A stretch of DNA of 64,000 bases from Lycocorax pyrrhopterus obiensis (taxonomy: Eukaryota; Chordata; Aves; Passeriformes; Paradisaeidae), in contig JACSVZ010000038.1 in assembly GCA_014706295.1 (NCBI GenBank), positions 3,286,001-3,350,000 on the forward strand, read 5' to 3'. The position numbers and the translations under genes were made by a program. Numbering within the stretch: the stretch's first letter is position 1; each line of letters starts with the position of its first letter. Below, piece by piece: positions 13,801 through 26,400 of the stretch. The notes under the pieces are model-generated. The model made no database searches and had not been told where the DNA came from. It worked only from the letters and a program-made list of their open reading frames with translations.

Positions 13801-14237
13801 TCTGAACCCAGCCACATAAACAGGTTTAGGTGCCCTGTTCAGGTGAAACTTTGCTGTGTTTATGGAGAGTATGAATATAAGTTTTCAGGATGGCTCTAGG
13901 CAGAACAGCACAGGCCCATGGGGCTTCTTGTTTGCTTCCCCATCTCTGTGTCAGCACATTCAGTTTGAAAGGCTTCATCAGGTTAAAGGGTGGTTACCAG
14001 GAATTCTCTCTGGGAAAGGCAAATTTGCAATTCTGATGGTAAGTTATGTAAGTAGAACACTTGGAGCCTTAATTTTATGGTAAGGCAGCCTCACAAAGCC
14101 TATTGAAGGGGACAGAAGACTCACAAAACGCGTGTCTGTTGGGGCCCTGGGGTGCTGCTAGCGTGAGCAGAGCTGAAGGAGGGTGAGGGGCTGGGCACTC
14201 CGGGGTTCCGAGTCCTGACTGTGGTGCTGTTCTGCAG
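1839..14237 (+). other. MARCHF2: MARCHF2 intron 1 (inferred)
   Basis: This long stretch has no coding region I can support; all open frames are short and lack domains. It holds a C13 tract at 2394-2406 and a CR1 3' tail at about 11060-11458. Otherwise I see ordinary intronic sequence. The donor end depends on the tentative exon 1; the acceptor TTCTGCAG at the right end is clear. Confidence 0.5.
11060..11458 (+). mobile_element. CR1 LINE 3' fragment
   Basis: The sequence matches the well-known 3' tail of chicken-repeat-1 elements: a GGATGAGAGGAAA-like block, TTCATGGAAAGGGTGGTCAGGC, a block around GCAGTGGTGGAGTC, and a terminal stretch on CTTTCCAACCTGAACAATTCTGTG. It is 5' truncated, as most CR1 copies are, and lies in MARCHF2 intron 1. 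Confidence 0.85.
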
Positions 14238-14457
14238 GTCTCCCGGGTGCCAGGCCCGGGACAGAGGGGCCCAGAGCTGCCATGACGACAGGCGACTGCT
14301 GCCACCTCCCCGGCTCCCTGTGCGACTGCCCGGGAAGTGCTGCCCTCTCCAAGTCGGTGGAGGACTCGGACATCGGCCGCCCGCAGTACATCACACAGGT
14401 CACCGCCAAGGACGGGCGGCTCCTCTCCACAGTGATCAAGGCGCTGGGCGCCCAGAG
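14238..14457 (+). CDS. MARCHF2: MARCHF2 exon 2: start codon and N-terminal tail
   Basis: The acceptor TTCTGCAG ends at 14237 and the donor AG|GTGAGG begins at 14458. The ATG is at 14282, preceded by 44 bases of 5' UTR in the same exon. The exon encodes residues 1-58 plus two bases of codon 59. The N-terminus is cysteine-rich (CC at 6-7, C14, C16) and then reads into the [14 protein letters not shown] block that is conserved in MARCHF2 and MARCHF3. Confidence 0.95.
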
Positions 14458-17400
14458 GTGAGGCTGCCGCAGGAACGGGGCTCCGAGCTGCTTCTCCTTT
14501 TTTGGTGGCTCAGGGGTTCAGGGAGACAACAAAGTCTTGTTTTGTGAAGGAGTTTGCCAGGGTGCTAATACTGAGTGTGAATCCTCGTGAGCCAGCTGCT
14601 TGCCCGGCCTGTGCCCTCCGCGGGGCTCCCGCTGTCCCGTGGGCTGGTGGCCTGGAGCCGGCGTGCTCATGGAGGCCCCAGAGCTGCGGCCGCTCGGGAT
14701 GAGGTGGCACAGGTGTCTCTCCCTGCGCGCTGCTGTCACGGCCTCGGGGGCAGCAGCAAAGGTGGGGCCGTGCTTGCAGGGCAGTGTGCTGTTCATGGAG
14801 ACGTTTGAAGGGCTGGAAGGGGAGCACAGCCCCTGTTCTGGGAACGTCCATGGAGTAAAGGCATGGTGTTGATCTTCAGCCACAGGGAGGGTAGGGTGTT
14901 TGTGTTGCAGGAACTACAGCATCCAGCTATTGCTAGAGGGGACACGTGACAGCTTCACTGGCTCAGACTCCTCCTGATGTGACTTCTTGTCATGTATTTT
15001 GAGCAGCTTCCAGAGCACAGGACATTTGGCAGCATTGTTCAGTCCGGCTACTGAGAGCATTTGTGTCACGTTTTGTGTTCAGAAATCCTGTCTGAACAGC
15101 TGTTATTTTTTTTCAATGAATTTAGTCAAACATTTATGGGATGTGAAAGCAGTGGTTGCAGACATGGGGGAGGGATGCAGGGAAGCTGGATGGGAATAGA
15201 GGCAAACATAATTGCTGCATCCAGCAAACCTGGAGCAGGTCAATAAAAATGTGAGAGGAACTGGGCTTGCTCTCTGGCAATAGATAGGCTGGGTGAGAAG
15301 TTGTTTAACCGTTTAGAACCTGTGGGGGTGTAATAATCATGTGGGAAAACTGCCTGGAAACACACCTTAAAAAACCCCAACAGGATTCTTTATGTTTCTA
15401 CATGGACACCAGTTTGTTTCTTTTGGTGGTGGGTTTCCTTGTCACCAGCACTTAGCACAAAAGCCAGGAGCAGTGTGACTGCACTGGAATGTTGAATTAC
15501 TGATATGGTGTCTACAGCCTGCTGGAAAACTGTGTCTGAGTGTGTATCATGTGGGAGTGTGACTGGGCCCCCACCCGGAGGGGGGAAGGAAGGAAGGAAA
15601 ATGAAGTCTGATAAGAATTTTTTTTCACACGCTGTCAGCAAATTTTTTCATTTTGGATTTTTTGCTGGTAGCCAAGGTTATAGTAATGTGCTGGAAATAT
15701 GAAACTTCTCAATAGGAAGAGAACAAATGAAATATCTCGCAGATCCTTTTCTTAGGAAATGACAAATGCATGAGAGCACTGGAGGCTCTAGGGGATTGTC
15801 TGTCCGTGTCACTAGGGCTCTGTGTGCAGGCTGTACTTTTGCTGTACTGGTACAGCATTTTATGGCAATAAATGTTACAGAATCATCAAATAATTCAAAT
15901 TGGAAGGGAATTCCATAGGATGTCTGGTCCATCCTCCTTTTAGAGCAAGCCTGCTCAGAGCCTTGTCTGATGTAGTTTCCAGGATCTCTGAGGATGACGT
16001 GTTTCCACCACCTCCCCAGACTCCCGTTGCACCTTTTGCAGGGATTGTCTTGGCTGAAGAAGTCCCCTAAATAAAAGGCATGTAAAAAGGAGGCGAGAAC
16101 ACGGGTCAGTGTTTCACCGGGGATGTATGGCAGAGAGAAGGGGATGGTGTACATTGGGTGTAATTTGCTTCACAGCCTTAAATATAAATAAAAGTCCAGT
16201 TGGGATGAAACAAGCTAAATATTGAATTGAAAGTGGTAGAGATCTCCTGTGGCACACAGAGAGGAATCTTACTTCTCCTTTAGCGAGCTGACATGCACTT
16301 CCTTGCTGGCTCTTCTCTTTCCTTCCTGTCCCACCAACCTTTTTTCCCAGTGTGCTCCTTTTCCTTGAACTGTGCTTCCATGTCTCACTCTTGCTTTCTG
16401 TGCAAACTAATGGAAGTGGTACTGCTGCTTTTGAAGATTACTAAGTGCTTGCTCTGACTGTTGTGTTGCAATCTCACAAACATCTGCAGTCAAGTGGGGT
16501 TTTTTGAAGTCAGAATAGCGGTGGAGTGTGAACTATGGTACGGGTTCCGTGTGGCTTTTGTTCTGTCAGCAATGTGTAGAAAAAAGTGGTATCCGATATC
16601 GCTCACCTGGATTTCAAGAGGACATACAATAGGGTCTTCGAAATAAAGATGTTCCTTTCTCTCCCTCTCTCGCACCCCCAAATCTGGGCAGGGTTGAATG
16701 TAAGAGGAAAACTGTGTGAAAGAAATGGCTGGTTGGAAGGTGGAAAGAGAGATGCTAGTGAGGGCCTGGTTTCCATGGTCCAGGGAAGACAGTCCTGCCC
16801 TGGGCCTCTACTGTCCAGCATTTTGTTCCTAAATGATCTCAGTGATCCGTGAATGCTGAAGAGATGTACTGAACTGCTGAGAACAGCAAACTTTGGTGTC
16901 TAGAGCCATTTGGGGCTTCCCTGGGAGCCAAAAACATCCTCGTCATGGGGCTGGCATATGTGGCACAGGGCTGCTAACAAACCTGTGCCTTGGGATGCCA
17001 GCTGGGATGCCCCATCCCTGCAAGTGTTCCAGGTCAGGTTGCCTGCGGCTTTGAGCAAGCTGGTGTAGTGAAAGGTGTAGCACTGATTGTTCACAGTCAG
17101 TGGTGCCAGCTGAAGGTGTCAGGAATATCTTGGGAACAGATGGATGGTTTGAGTGGGATGAGCAGCGCAGGCCTCCTGTGGGGAAGGTTGCAAGTGTCTC
17201 TGAAAGTGTTTGTTACTTTCTTTGGTGGGTACCTCTGGTTCTCTGAGGTTCTATGTGATTCTGTAGTTGAGACTCTTGGCCAAGGAGGTGTTGTTGCTGA
17301 AGCACCCAAGCATTTCTGCAGCCACCGAGAGGCCGAACGCTGCAGAGCGGTTGTTGCTCTGGGGAGGGTGTGCCCATGGGATGGCAGAGAGTTACTGTGC

Positions 17401-20400
17401 AGTGATGGGCAGAGGGTTTGTATGCTGGAGACCTTAGTCTGGGTGCCTGTGAAATATGTTGTGTTTTTGGAGAGGTGAGCTTCCAGGGTCAGTGCAGTTA
17501 TATCTTGAGATATTGCTGTTCATTGTGCAGTCCCTGCTCAGCCCAGGCTGCAGAGCCGAGGTGGGCTGAGAGTGGGTAGGTGATCTGGTAAACGTAACTC
17601 TGATTGCCAACCTCTTGAGTGGCTGCAGGTGGCTGGGGCATGCTGTGACTACTGTGGGTCATTTGGCTTCACTTTGGGCTTCTGGATTTGCGTGAGTGCT
17701 TCATGCTTGGTGTTGGGTCCAGTATCAGCCCCTGCCCACTGTGAGCAGAGCTGAAGACTGTGGGACGTGCGCTGCAGTCACTTCTGGGGCCAGCTGAGCT
17801 GGCCAGGCTGATGTGCCATCTTCTCTTGTTACAGGTCTTCCGGATTTTAAATGATCTAAAATGTCCTGAGCACCTCCATGGTCCCCTCAGACTGGTTTCT
17901 TGCTGCAGCAGGCTCCTGGCATGCTGTGCCACACACTGCCTGCTGTTCATGTGCCTTTCTGGGGCTTGGTGGGACCAGACCCTGTGGCTATGTTGTTCTG
18001 CCTGCTCTGACTGTGATTTCATTCTGTTTGTCTCTCATTCTGCCTCTTTAGTGATGGTCCCATCTGTCGAATCTGTCATGAAGGTGGAAATGGGGAGGGA
18101 CTGCTTTCCCCATGTGACTGCACAGGAACACTGGGCACCGTGCACAAGAGCTGCCTGGAAAAATGGTTATCCTCCTCCAACACAAGTTACTGTGAGCTCT
18201 GCCACACAGAATTTGTTGTAGAGAGAAGACCAAGACCCTTGACAGAGGTACCATTTTCTTCCTGCTTCATTTTTATTTCCATATCATTTGAGAGAAAATG
18301 ACTGATTGCCCTACTGTTCTTGTAGTTCTTGCTGTCTCCTCCTCCTCGCAGTACCTTTGTAATCACAAAGAAGAATCTATTTGGAGAGATCAAGTCTCCT
18401 ATCAGACCAAGTGATGTAGTTGCAAACACACAGTAGTAGTGTTTGGGGCAGCTCTTACCTGTGACCGGCCCCCGTGCCACCTGCCAGCAGCAAGCGCAGT
18501 GGCTGTGCTTTAATGCCTGAGCATCAAAATGCAGACGTCACAACATGATTGACTGAAATATGAAGTTCTCATAAATATTCTTTTTTTGCTGCTGGTTTTA
18601 ATCTTATCTCGCAGTGTTGCATTAGTGCAGCTCTCTTGTATGTGCCTTCCTTGTCATGCTCTGTTCTGAAAAGTGAGATGTGGTGATTGCTGATACTGTT
18701 TGTAAAAGACCTGTCTTCCCATGACTAATATTGATGTGTGCTTCAAAGCCTTTGGGCCTTGCTCCTTCCTGCTGCTCTGTGCTCCTCCAGTTGAAGGAGA
18801 AAACAGGACAGGGCTCAGCTGGTCCTTATGTTCCTCTCTGTACTGACCGTAGGGGGATCAGGCTGTCAGCCCCCCAGAGTTGGAACATACAACCCAGGCT
18901 CTGGCTGGTGGGTTGGGTTTTTTTGTTTTGGGAACAAAGGCAGCATGGACCAGGCCATTGTCTGACTTCAGAGTTCAAGTGTACATCCCCAAAAGAGGAA
19001 TAAGTTAACCAGTGAGGTACAATACAAAAGACTTAAGGATTTGTTTTAAAAGATGGTTTCATATGTCTGCAATTGTGTGAGCTCTCCCTGCGTCAGTGTG
19101 CTGCTGGCTTGGCTTGGGGGTTCCTTCAACACACTGCAACTATAGAGAAGCATTAGTAATGGGCATTTACAATTAACAGTTTTGGGAGCCCCACATTCCT
19201 GCAGCCATCAGCAGTGGGAGGATTGGGAGGTCTGGGAGCTGATTCTTAGCAACAGGCTCCTGTTACCTGTTGGCTGTCGGAGGTTTGTCACTGCCTGCCA
19301 ACAGAGGGTGTGTGGAGGCAGGGTTGTTTTGGATTTGTAGCGTTGGCTGCTGTTGTCCACTCTCTCCTTCCCCTTGCCCCATCAGTTAGGTCAAAACTGA
19401 GTCACAACTGGAATTCTAAGTTGCTTTTCACATCTCTGTTTCCATTCTCATCAATTCCAGAAGTTGCTTCTTTTTTCTTCCCACCTCCCTCTGGAAACAA
19501 TATTTGTCCCCTCCTCCTTTCCAACAGTCCTCAGCTCTATTTCTCACACTCCCATCTCCTCCCAGGGAACATTGGAGTGGAAAAGACTCCACCAACTGGG
19601 GAAGCATTCAAGTTTCAGTTTGCAAAATGGATATTAGGTTTTAATGACTGTTTAACTTACAACTGACTGTCATGGACTTGACAGCCCCAGACAGGGGGAG
19701 ACTTTAGCCTACAGTGCTAACCCAAACCATGTATTTAGCACAGTGGTGAGCATTACCTCAGTGGTTACTGCTGTTGCGGTCTTGCTGCTACAACATATAA
19801 AATGGAGCTTTGGCCAGTATCTCTCAAATGGTTGTTTCAGAGGTTGCAAAACACTGCTTTAAAACATTTAGGAAGGGCTGTATCTTGGCTTTGAGGACAC
19901 AGTGCAGGCAAGCCCTGGGACAGTGAGTTTGCTAGGGCTTATGCGGGCCAAGTTGTGAGTGCAAGTCGCAGATGTTTTAGCTTAAGCGCTGGTAGAGTAT
20001 TCCTGTCCAGAAACAAACGTGGGAGCGTGTTTAGCCATCTTCCACAATGCTGTGGCACCTCGTAACAACTATAGGCTTGGAAAACTGCACACTCAAATAA
20101 AAGCTCAAAGGCCAGTGTATATTGGAGGAGTTTCTCCTGTGACGCCAACTCTGTGCGTCCATCTGGCATGAGGAGCTTGCTTGGGAGAGTAGGACAGAAA
20201 AGTCCTGTCTGTACTCCAGTGTGGGTGAATAAGTGTTCCAGGACAATCAGTTTTAATTCCTGTTGAAATTTGTGAAAAGCCCCTCTGGACTAGAGTCTGT
20301 AAGGGTATGGTGGTCAGTAAAGAAACTGTGAGTGCTGAGAGGTGTTGGGTGGGCAGTATTTAATGAACTCACACACAGGAGAACTGCTGCTGTGTTTTCA

Positions 20401-23400
20401 GAGAGGAGTAGACTCCTTGAGCCATTACTGCCAGCTGGCAAAGGCTTTGGGATTCCAGTGATTTGTTACTTCTGGTATTTTGGGACTGTCTGGGAGCACA
20501 GTGAAGGGGATGATCTACCCTGTTGTGGTGTCTGCTGGGGAACAGCTTGCCTAAAGTGCCTTGTGAGCCTGGAGGCTGGTAAGCACCTGATGAAAAGTCT
20601 CCAGGTAGCTGGCGAGAGTGATCCGCGCTGCAGAGCAGAGCCTGCACGGTACAGCCCCAGAGCAGTTCCCTGGCCAGCAGCTCAGGGGCAGTAAGGTTTT
20701 CCGTGGCTTGGAAAGCAGCATATAGCCTGGTTTAACACATCTCATGGTAGCAGGCTGCTCTTGCCATTCTTCCGGGGCCGGCAGCACGTCCCCCCAGGCG
20801 TGGAGCGCGGTGGGTGCGGTTCCAGCAGCGTGTGCCAGGCCCTGCACAGCGCCATGCAGCTGATCAGCACACGTGCTCTGTGCCTAGCACACCATGGCCG
20901 GAGGGCTCCTGCTAGAGCAAAATGGCTCACCTGGCTGGAAAGACCACCTGGTTTTGTTGTATTGCTTCCACCATGCTATAGATCCTCTGATCCCTGCCTG
21001 GGGAAAGTGTCCTGGAGTTCAGTTTCTCATTTTCCTCGGGAGCTATTACAGCCACTCTGACATCCTGCACCACTGCAATCTGTGCTGGGCAGAGGCAATG
21101 ACAGTGAGTATGTTTCACCCCATGAGGTCTGCTGGGGCTTAGAGGTCACTTAAGAGGTCACCTGACCGAATGTGACCGCTTTGGGAAGCTCCCACTGGTA
21201 GCAGAGGCTCTGCCCGTAGTGCAGAGCCCTTTGGAAGGAGCTGATAACCCCTTGGCCAGCTGGCCGGCACTTTCCATTAATGCTCTGCCTGCAGTCTGGT
21301 GCAATCTCATCCCCACACCAGACCGGGCTGCAGCTCTTCACCAAATACTTTTGGGAAGTGTCATCCCCAAGTTGTTCATCTGTTTCTGAGAAGAGGGTTG
21401 GGGAAAGAGGCTGCTTAGTCATTTAAAAACGTCACTGTTCCCCCAGCCACCTTATCTGGGAAGTTCTTTGCCTCGTGGTTGTGGGGAGGGGTGGGGAGTA
21501 TTTTGAAACTTTGGGGGAAGTGATGTTTGTGGTGAGTGTGCTGTTGAGGAGCCCTGATAAAATCCGCTGCTCACCAAGTAAAGCTGGGAAATCAAAACAG
21601 AAATTAAGAGCAGAGGATAAACGGGTGGAGGCTAGGACTAGGAATGATGCGGGAGCATGCTGCATGGCAGTGGTGTTGATGAAAGGGTCTGTTCCACATG
21701 TGAAAGGCTGTCCAAGCCTTCTAGCTCTCTTTTGCTGTCACCTGGCCACAAGGGAATTCAGTAACATGCCACCTGCTGCTGTTGGGCCTCTGAGGAGAAA
21801 GCATCTCTTGCTGTTGGCTCTGCCATGTCCTGCCTTTCCAGTCTGGGGAAATTTAGAGCTGGTCGTAGTGCCTGCAGCGGTCACTGATAGCACAGCTGAT
21901 CTCTGGGAAGGGACCATCAGCTTCATTAAGAACTGGCTTTGTCCATGTGATTTTGAAGATCCTTCAGAAGGAGAGGGCCTGAGGCTGACTGTGGGCTGCA
22001 GGAGACATTTTGGTGAGTGCTGGGGGGAAGCTACATGGTCAAGTTGAAATGCTTCTGTGTAAACTTCCTGATTTCTTGGAAGTCAGGAAACACCATGACC
22101 AGAATTGCCTTAGTTGTTACTTCAGGCCTCTTATCTATCTGTGTTACAGTGTGGCCTTCATGGTCACAGGCTGGATCTTCCAGACGCAGTGCATGGATGG
22201 AAGATGCTCACTAGCCAACTTTGTTAATCCTGCTGTGTGCTCGTGTCCCTGCTCACCAAAACCAATCTATTCATTTTCTCACAAGCTTCTCTGGGGTACT
22301 TACTGCTGTGACATCCGAGCACTTCACAAACAGTAACTGAATTTTGCAGCCTCCTTTACAGAGGAAAGGTGTCAACTTTGTCCAGTATGGATTAAAGATA
22401 ATTTGTTAATAGAGTTGTATTTTTGTTTTCTTTAAGCAGCCATTGATTTCTGTTGTGGTCTGTTCAATGTAAAAACAGTAACAGTGTTGACTGCCAGTGT
22501 GCCTGATCTCTGAACCCAGAGGGGGGAACTCATCTGAGCCCAGAGCCAGCTCTGGCAGCCACAGGCTGGCCCATGGGTGTGAGGGAAATATCTCCTGCAG
22601 TTCAGCCTAGTTGAGCTATTTTTTAACTAGGAGGCTGGTCGAAAGCTAAAAAAACATGAAAGGCTTTAGTAAATTGTCAGGCTGTGAGATAATGGGCTGA
22701 GTGCTTTTGGGGGGCATGTTTTGAACCCCTGCAGGTGGAGATGGAGAATTGACCTGCAGCCCTGGGTGGAGAGTTCTGAAGCTAGAGGTGCAGGATGCTG
22801 CTGCCTGTGCTGTGAGAGGACAGAATGGCTTCTGCTCAACTCTGAAGTGGTCTCCAGCACAAGACAGTTGTGGACCAGGGTTCTTGAGTAAGGAACGTGT
22901 CCCCAGCAGAGAACAAAATGGCCACATGTTGGAGAGGGATGGTTTTCCAATACTTGGTTTTCCTACATGATTGTTAATTTAGTGGGCCTCCATGTGTTTG
23001 CAAAGAAGTGATCTGACTCCATGACACTCTAGCCAGCATGGCTGGCATAGTCAAAAAAGGCAAAATACTTTCTGTGTTCCCTGGAAGATTTTGGCATTTG
23101 ATATTTAGATGAAGTGTTTGAAGTGTCAGTTGCAGCACACACAGCTTTCTTGGAGGAGGTACTTTCCTCCTCATTCTAATAATATCATGCACAGGAAATG
23201 CCCAGTTACTGCTCAGGATTCTTCTTCAGGGAGTATCTGTAGCTTTGCTGTCCAGAGCATGGTAGAAGGAGGAGCACAGGCCTTTGGACCTGAAGGATTG
23301 CTGCAGCTTGGACAGCTCTTTCTCCCAGGCCACAGGTGGTTGTACAGTTCTCTGGGCATGATTGAGTTTATTTGTTCTAATATTTCATGCCTTAAATGTG

Positions 23401-26400
23401 CCTCAGCCAGACCTTGTTGTTTAAAATCCTATATAGTGTATGGAGAGAAGGGAATACCTCTTGTGATCAATTAATTCCTGCCTCTTTAGAAGGCTAAGTT
23501 AGGATGTGTCAACTTGTCTGGAGGAGCCTGCCTCTTCCTGGCTGTAGGAGAACCAGGATAAGTGGTGTTACAGGCAACTTGTGCATGAGTCAGAACATTG
23601 CCCCCCTGCCTCTGTCCTTAGTGTTCTCCCTTCCACATAAACTCTTCTCTTTGGTCTGGGGTGTGAAAAACGAGGTTCACTCTCTTGTTAGGATTGAAAA
23701 GTTTAATAAAGGACAATAAGGGACAAAGATAATAAAGCAAAAAGTCACAGCGCTGGGTGCTTTTGGCACTCTGCCAAGAGCACACCTGGTATCTTGGAGA
23801 CACCCTTTACATATACTTGGAGTATTCCATATTCATAAACAATTATACATATTTATAAACAATTATACATATTTAAAACCTTTTTTAGGAACAGTTCAAA
23901 ATGGAATGCAGTTTTCCCGTTTTGTCGGTAGTTCCCGGAATCAGCAGATCGCTGTGGGGATAAGCCTTCTGGCGTCGCATATTCAAACCTTTTTCAGGAA
24001 AAGTTCAAAATGGAATGCAGTTCTCCCAGCTCGGTTCACCCGGCTTGGTAGTTCCCGGAGATCGGCTTGGTAGTTCCCGAGATCGCTGTGGGGATATCTT
24101 ATCTGTTGCTGATAGTTGGTAGCAGGAGCCCAAATAGTTCATAAGCATAGCTATTTCTAAGTTTTTGGTTGAATGAAAAAGTATTAAAAAACCACATCTT
24201 CACAACAAAACTACCTTATATAGCATCTGTTTTGTAATAAAGCTATTTTACATATAGCATCTACTTGTGACAAAACTACTGTTTAAAAGGCTACTTTTAA
24301 CATCACTTATTTTAACATTTGCAGAAAGCCAATATTATAGCATTTATTTATCACATGGGGCAAAATCCATCACAAACCTATTTTCTCTTACAAAGTGCTC
24401 TTCCTGCTGGAGATACTTTGTCCTTTGGGATTTCAGGCAGAGCTGCATGGATGGAGGCATTTGGGACTATGTTGGATGTGTTGCGTATTTCCAGAAAGCA
24501 TTACTAAGAGTGACAGTGTGGCTGTGTTTCTACAGCCACTAGCCCTTCTGCACAGCTCCTGGCCTTCTTCCTGGCTGCAGCCCACTGCCCACAGAGGGAG
24601 GTGGGTGTGTGGGTTGGTCTGTATTGGTGTAGTGAGCCCACTCCTGCCCATTTTTACTTTCCCAGGTTACCAGCAAAAGGATTTCCTTTCCATGGCCGCC
24701 TTGTTTCCTGTGTTTTGCTGTGGCACCGACCCTCTCATTTCTCTCTTCAGTTCATTAATCACTTGTAAAGTGTTTTAGCCTCAAGCTATTGTTAATTTTG
24801 TCCCCTCTGAGTGTTTCTCAATGGGCCGAAGAGAAACACCACCTCAGCAGCCCAAAGACTCCTGTTTGGGGCCGTCTGCCCCTGCTGTGAGCCAGCTTTG
24901 GTTTCCCAGCTCCATCGGCTGGGACACTCCATGGGCTGCTCCATCCTGGCTGGGCCAGGGCGCAGTCCTGGCGTGGGGGGTCAGGTCTGTGCCCCAGCCC
25001 AGGCCTCTGCGGAAATGTCCCAGGGCTGCAGGTCAGGCAGGTGTCAGAGCAGCAGCTGTTTAGTCCCAGCAAAGATCATACTCCAGAGGAAGGGTGTATT
25101 TTCGCTCACATATCTTGCAAATACCAGGGAGAGGAGCCAGGAGGTTTCAGGTCTCTGCTCTGAGAGTGGATACAAACTGCTGGTGCAGAGACCAAGGCTC
25201 TGGCTTTGCTAAAATTACTGAGAGGTTGAAAGTCAACATACCCTCATGGCGAAAGCTACCAAGTATAGTGCAGGACTTGTTCATAATGCTTCTCCAAGCA
25301 TTTAATACCTTTGCTAAGGGAAAACTCAATTAAGACATCACTAAGACATCATTTAAGACATCTCACTAATTCCAAAAAAGATTTCTCTGGTGAACCACTC
25401 ACTATTGGAGCAGTCCAGCCACACCTTTTGTTTCCTTATTTCTGTTCTTGCAAGCAAGTCTCATGACAGAGTCCCAAGAAAATTCTGCTTCCATGTCTTC
25501 AGTGCTGGTGTTTTCCAGCAATGTGTGTGTGTTAACAGCTTGATTTATAAATGGGCTGCTTTAGTGATTCTTTTGTGCTCCTTTCGTCCTCAAAACAGCT
25601 CCTCCTTCCAAGGCTTCTGTGCTGTACAGGAGCCTGACGTTTTTTTGCTCCTGTTTTTCTTGGAGTTTATGGTCCAGTTTTAATTAAGGATGATTACTTT
25701 TCAATGATTTGCTAATACTTTTGGTTCACTTAAACTGGATATTTTATGTAGGCCAGTGGATTATTTTTTTGTCTCTTGAAAGTACAACTTTCAAACACAA
25801 CGTCACATGCAACAAAATGTGTTTGAAATTCTCAGAGATGTTGCTTGACTGTGTGAGTCACGGTGGAGTAGGGGACACCTCCCATGGGTCTGTCACGTGC
25901 AGTCCTTCTGCTTTGTCTCCTAAGTCTCCTGCACCTCCGTGGCAGTGGGAGGTGCTGCAGAGATGTCCCTGGGACACGCAAAGGGAGGTTTGCAGGCAGG
26001 AATTGCGATGTTACTTCTGCTTACATTATTAGGGGAAGAAGTTTTGCCTCTGGGCGCAGCGCCCGGTGCAGCGCTCAGTGCCCCCCCTCCAGTTCAGAGA
26101 ACTGAGCTGTGATATAAGCTCTCCCCCACCCTTCCTCCAGCCTTTTCTTCCTTGCAGACAGACTTTTCTCTTTGCTTTCCTCAAACTCTTCTGCTGAACT
26201 CACTGCACCGTTGTCTGATCTGTGCTACTCTACCCTTCCCCAGCCCATCTCCCTCCTTGCTCAATGCACACCTCTTTTAGACTCCTGGATCTGGTGAAAA
26301 ACAAATCCCTCTTGGTTCCAGCTGAGTTCCCACTCCTCTAATCTTTTCCTTTCTCTCTTTACTTGTGTTTGCTGTCTGGAGATGCCGTTTGCAGATCCAA

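Larger units (their letters stand above)
14458..18051 (+). other. MARCHF2: MARCHF2 intron 2
   Basis: The GT...AG boundaries are clear. No other gene is recognised inside it. It contains two CR1 remnants, one on the minus strand near 15870-16080 and one plus-strand reverse-transcriptase piece near 16595-16910. Confidence 0.9.

Noticed and set aside
14600..14872. Overlapping frames just after MARCHF2 exon 2
   Set aside because: They follow the donor at 14457/14458 and have no similarity to MARCHF2. They are GC-rich intron sequence.
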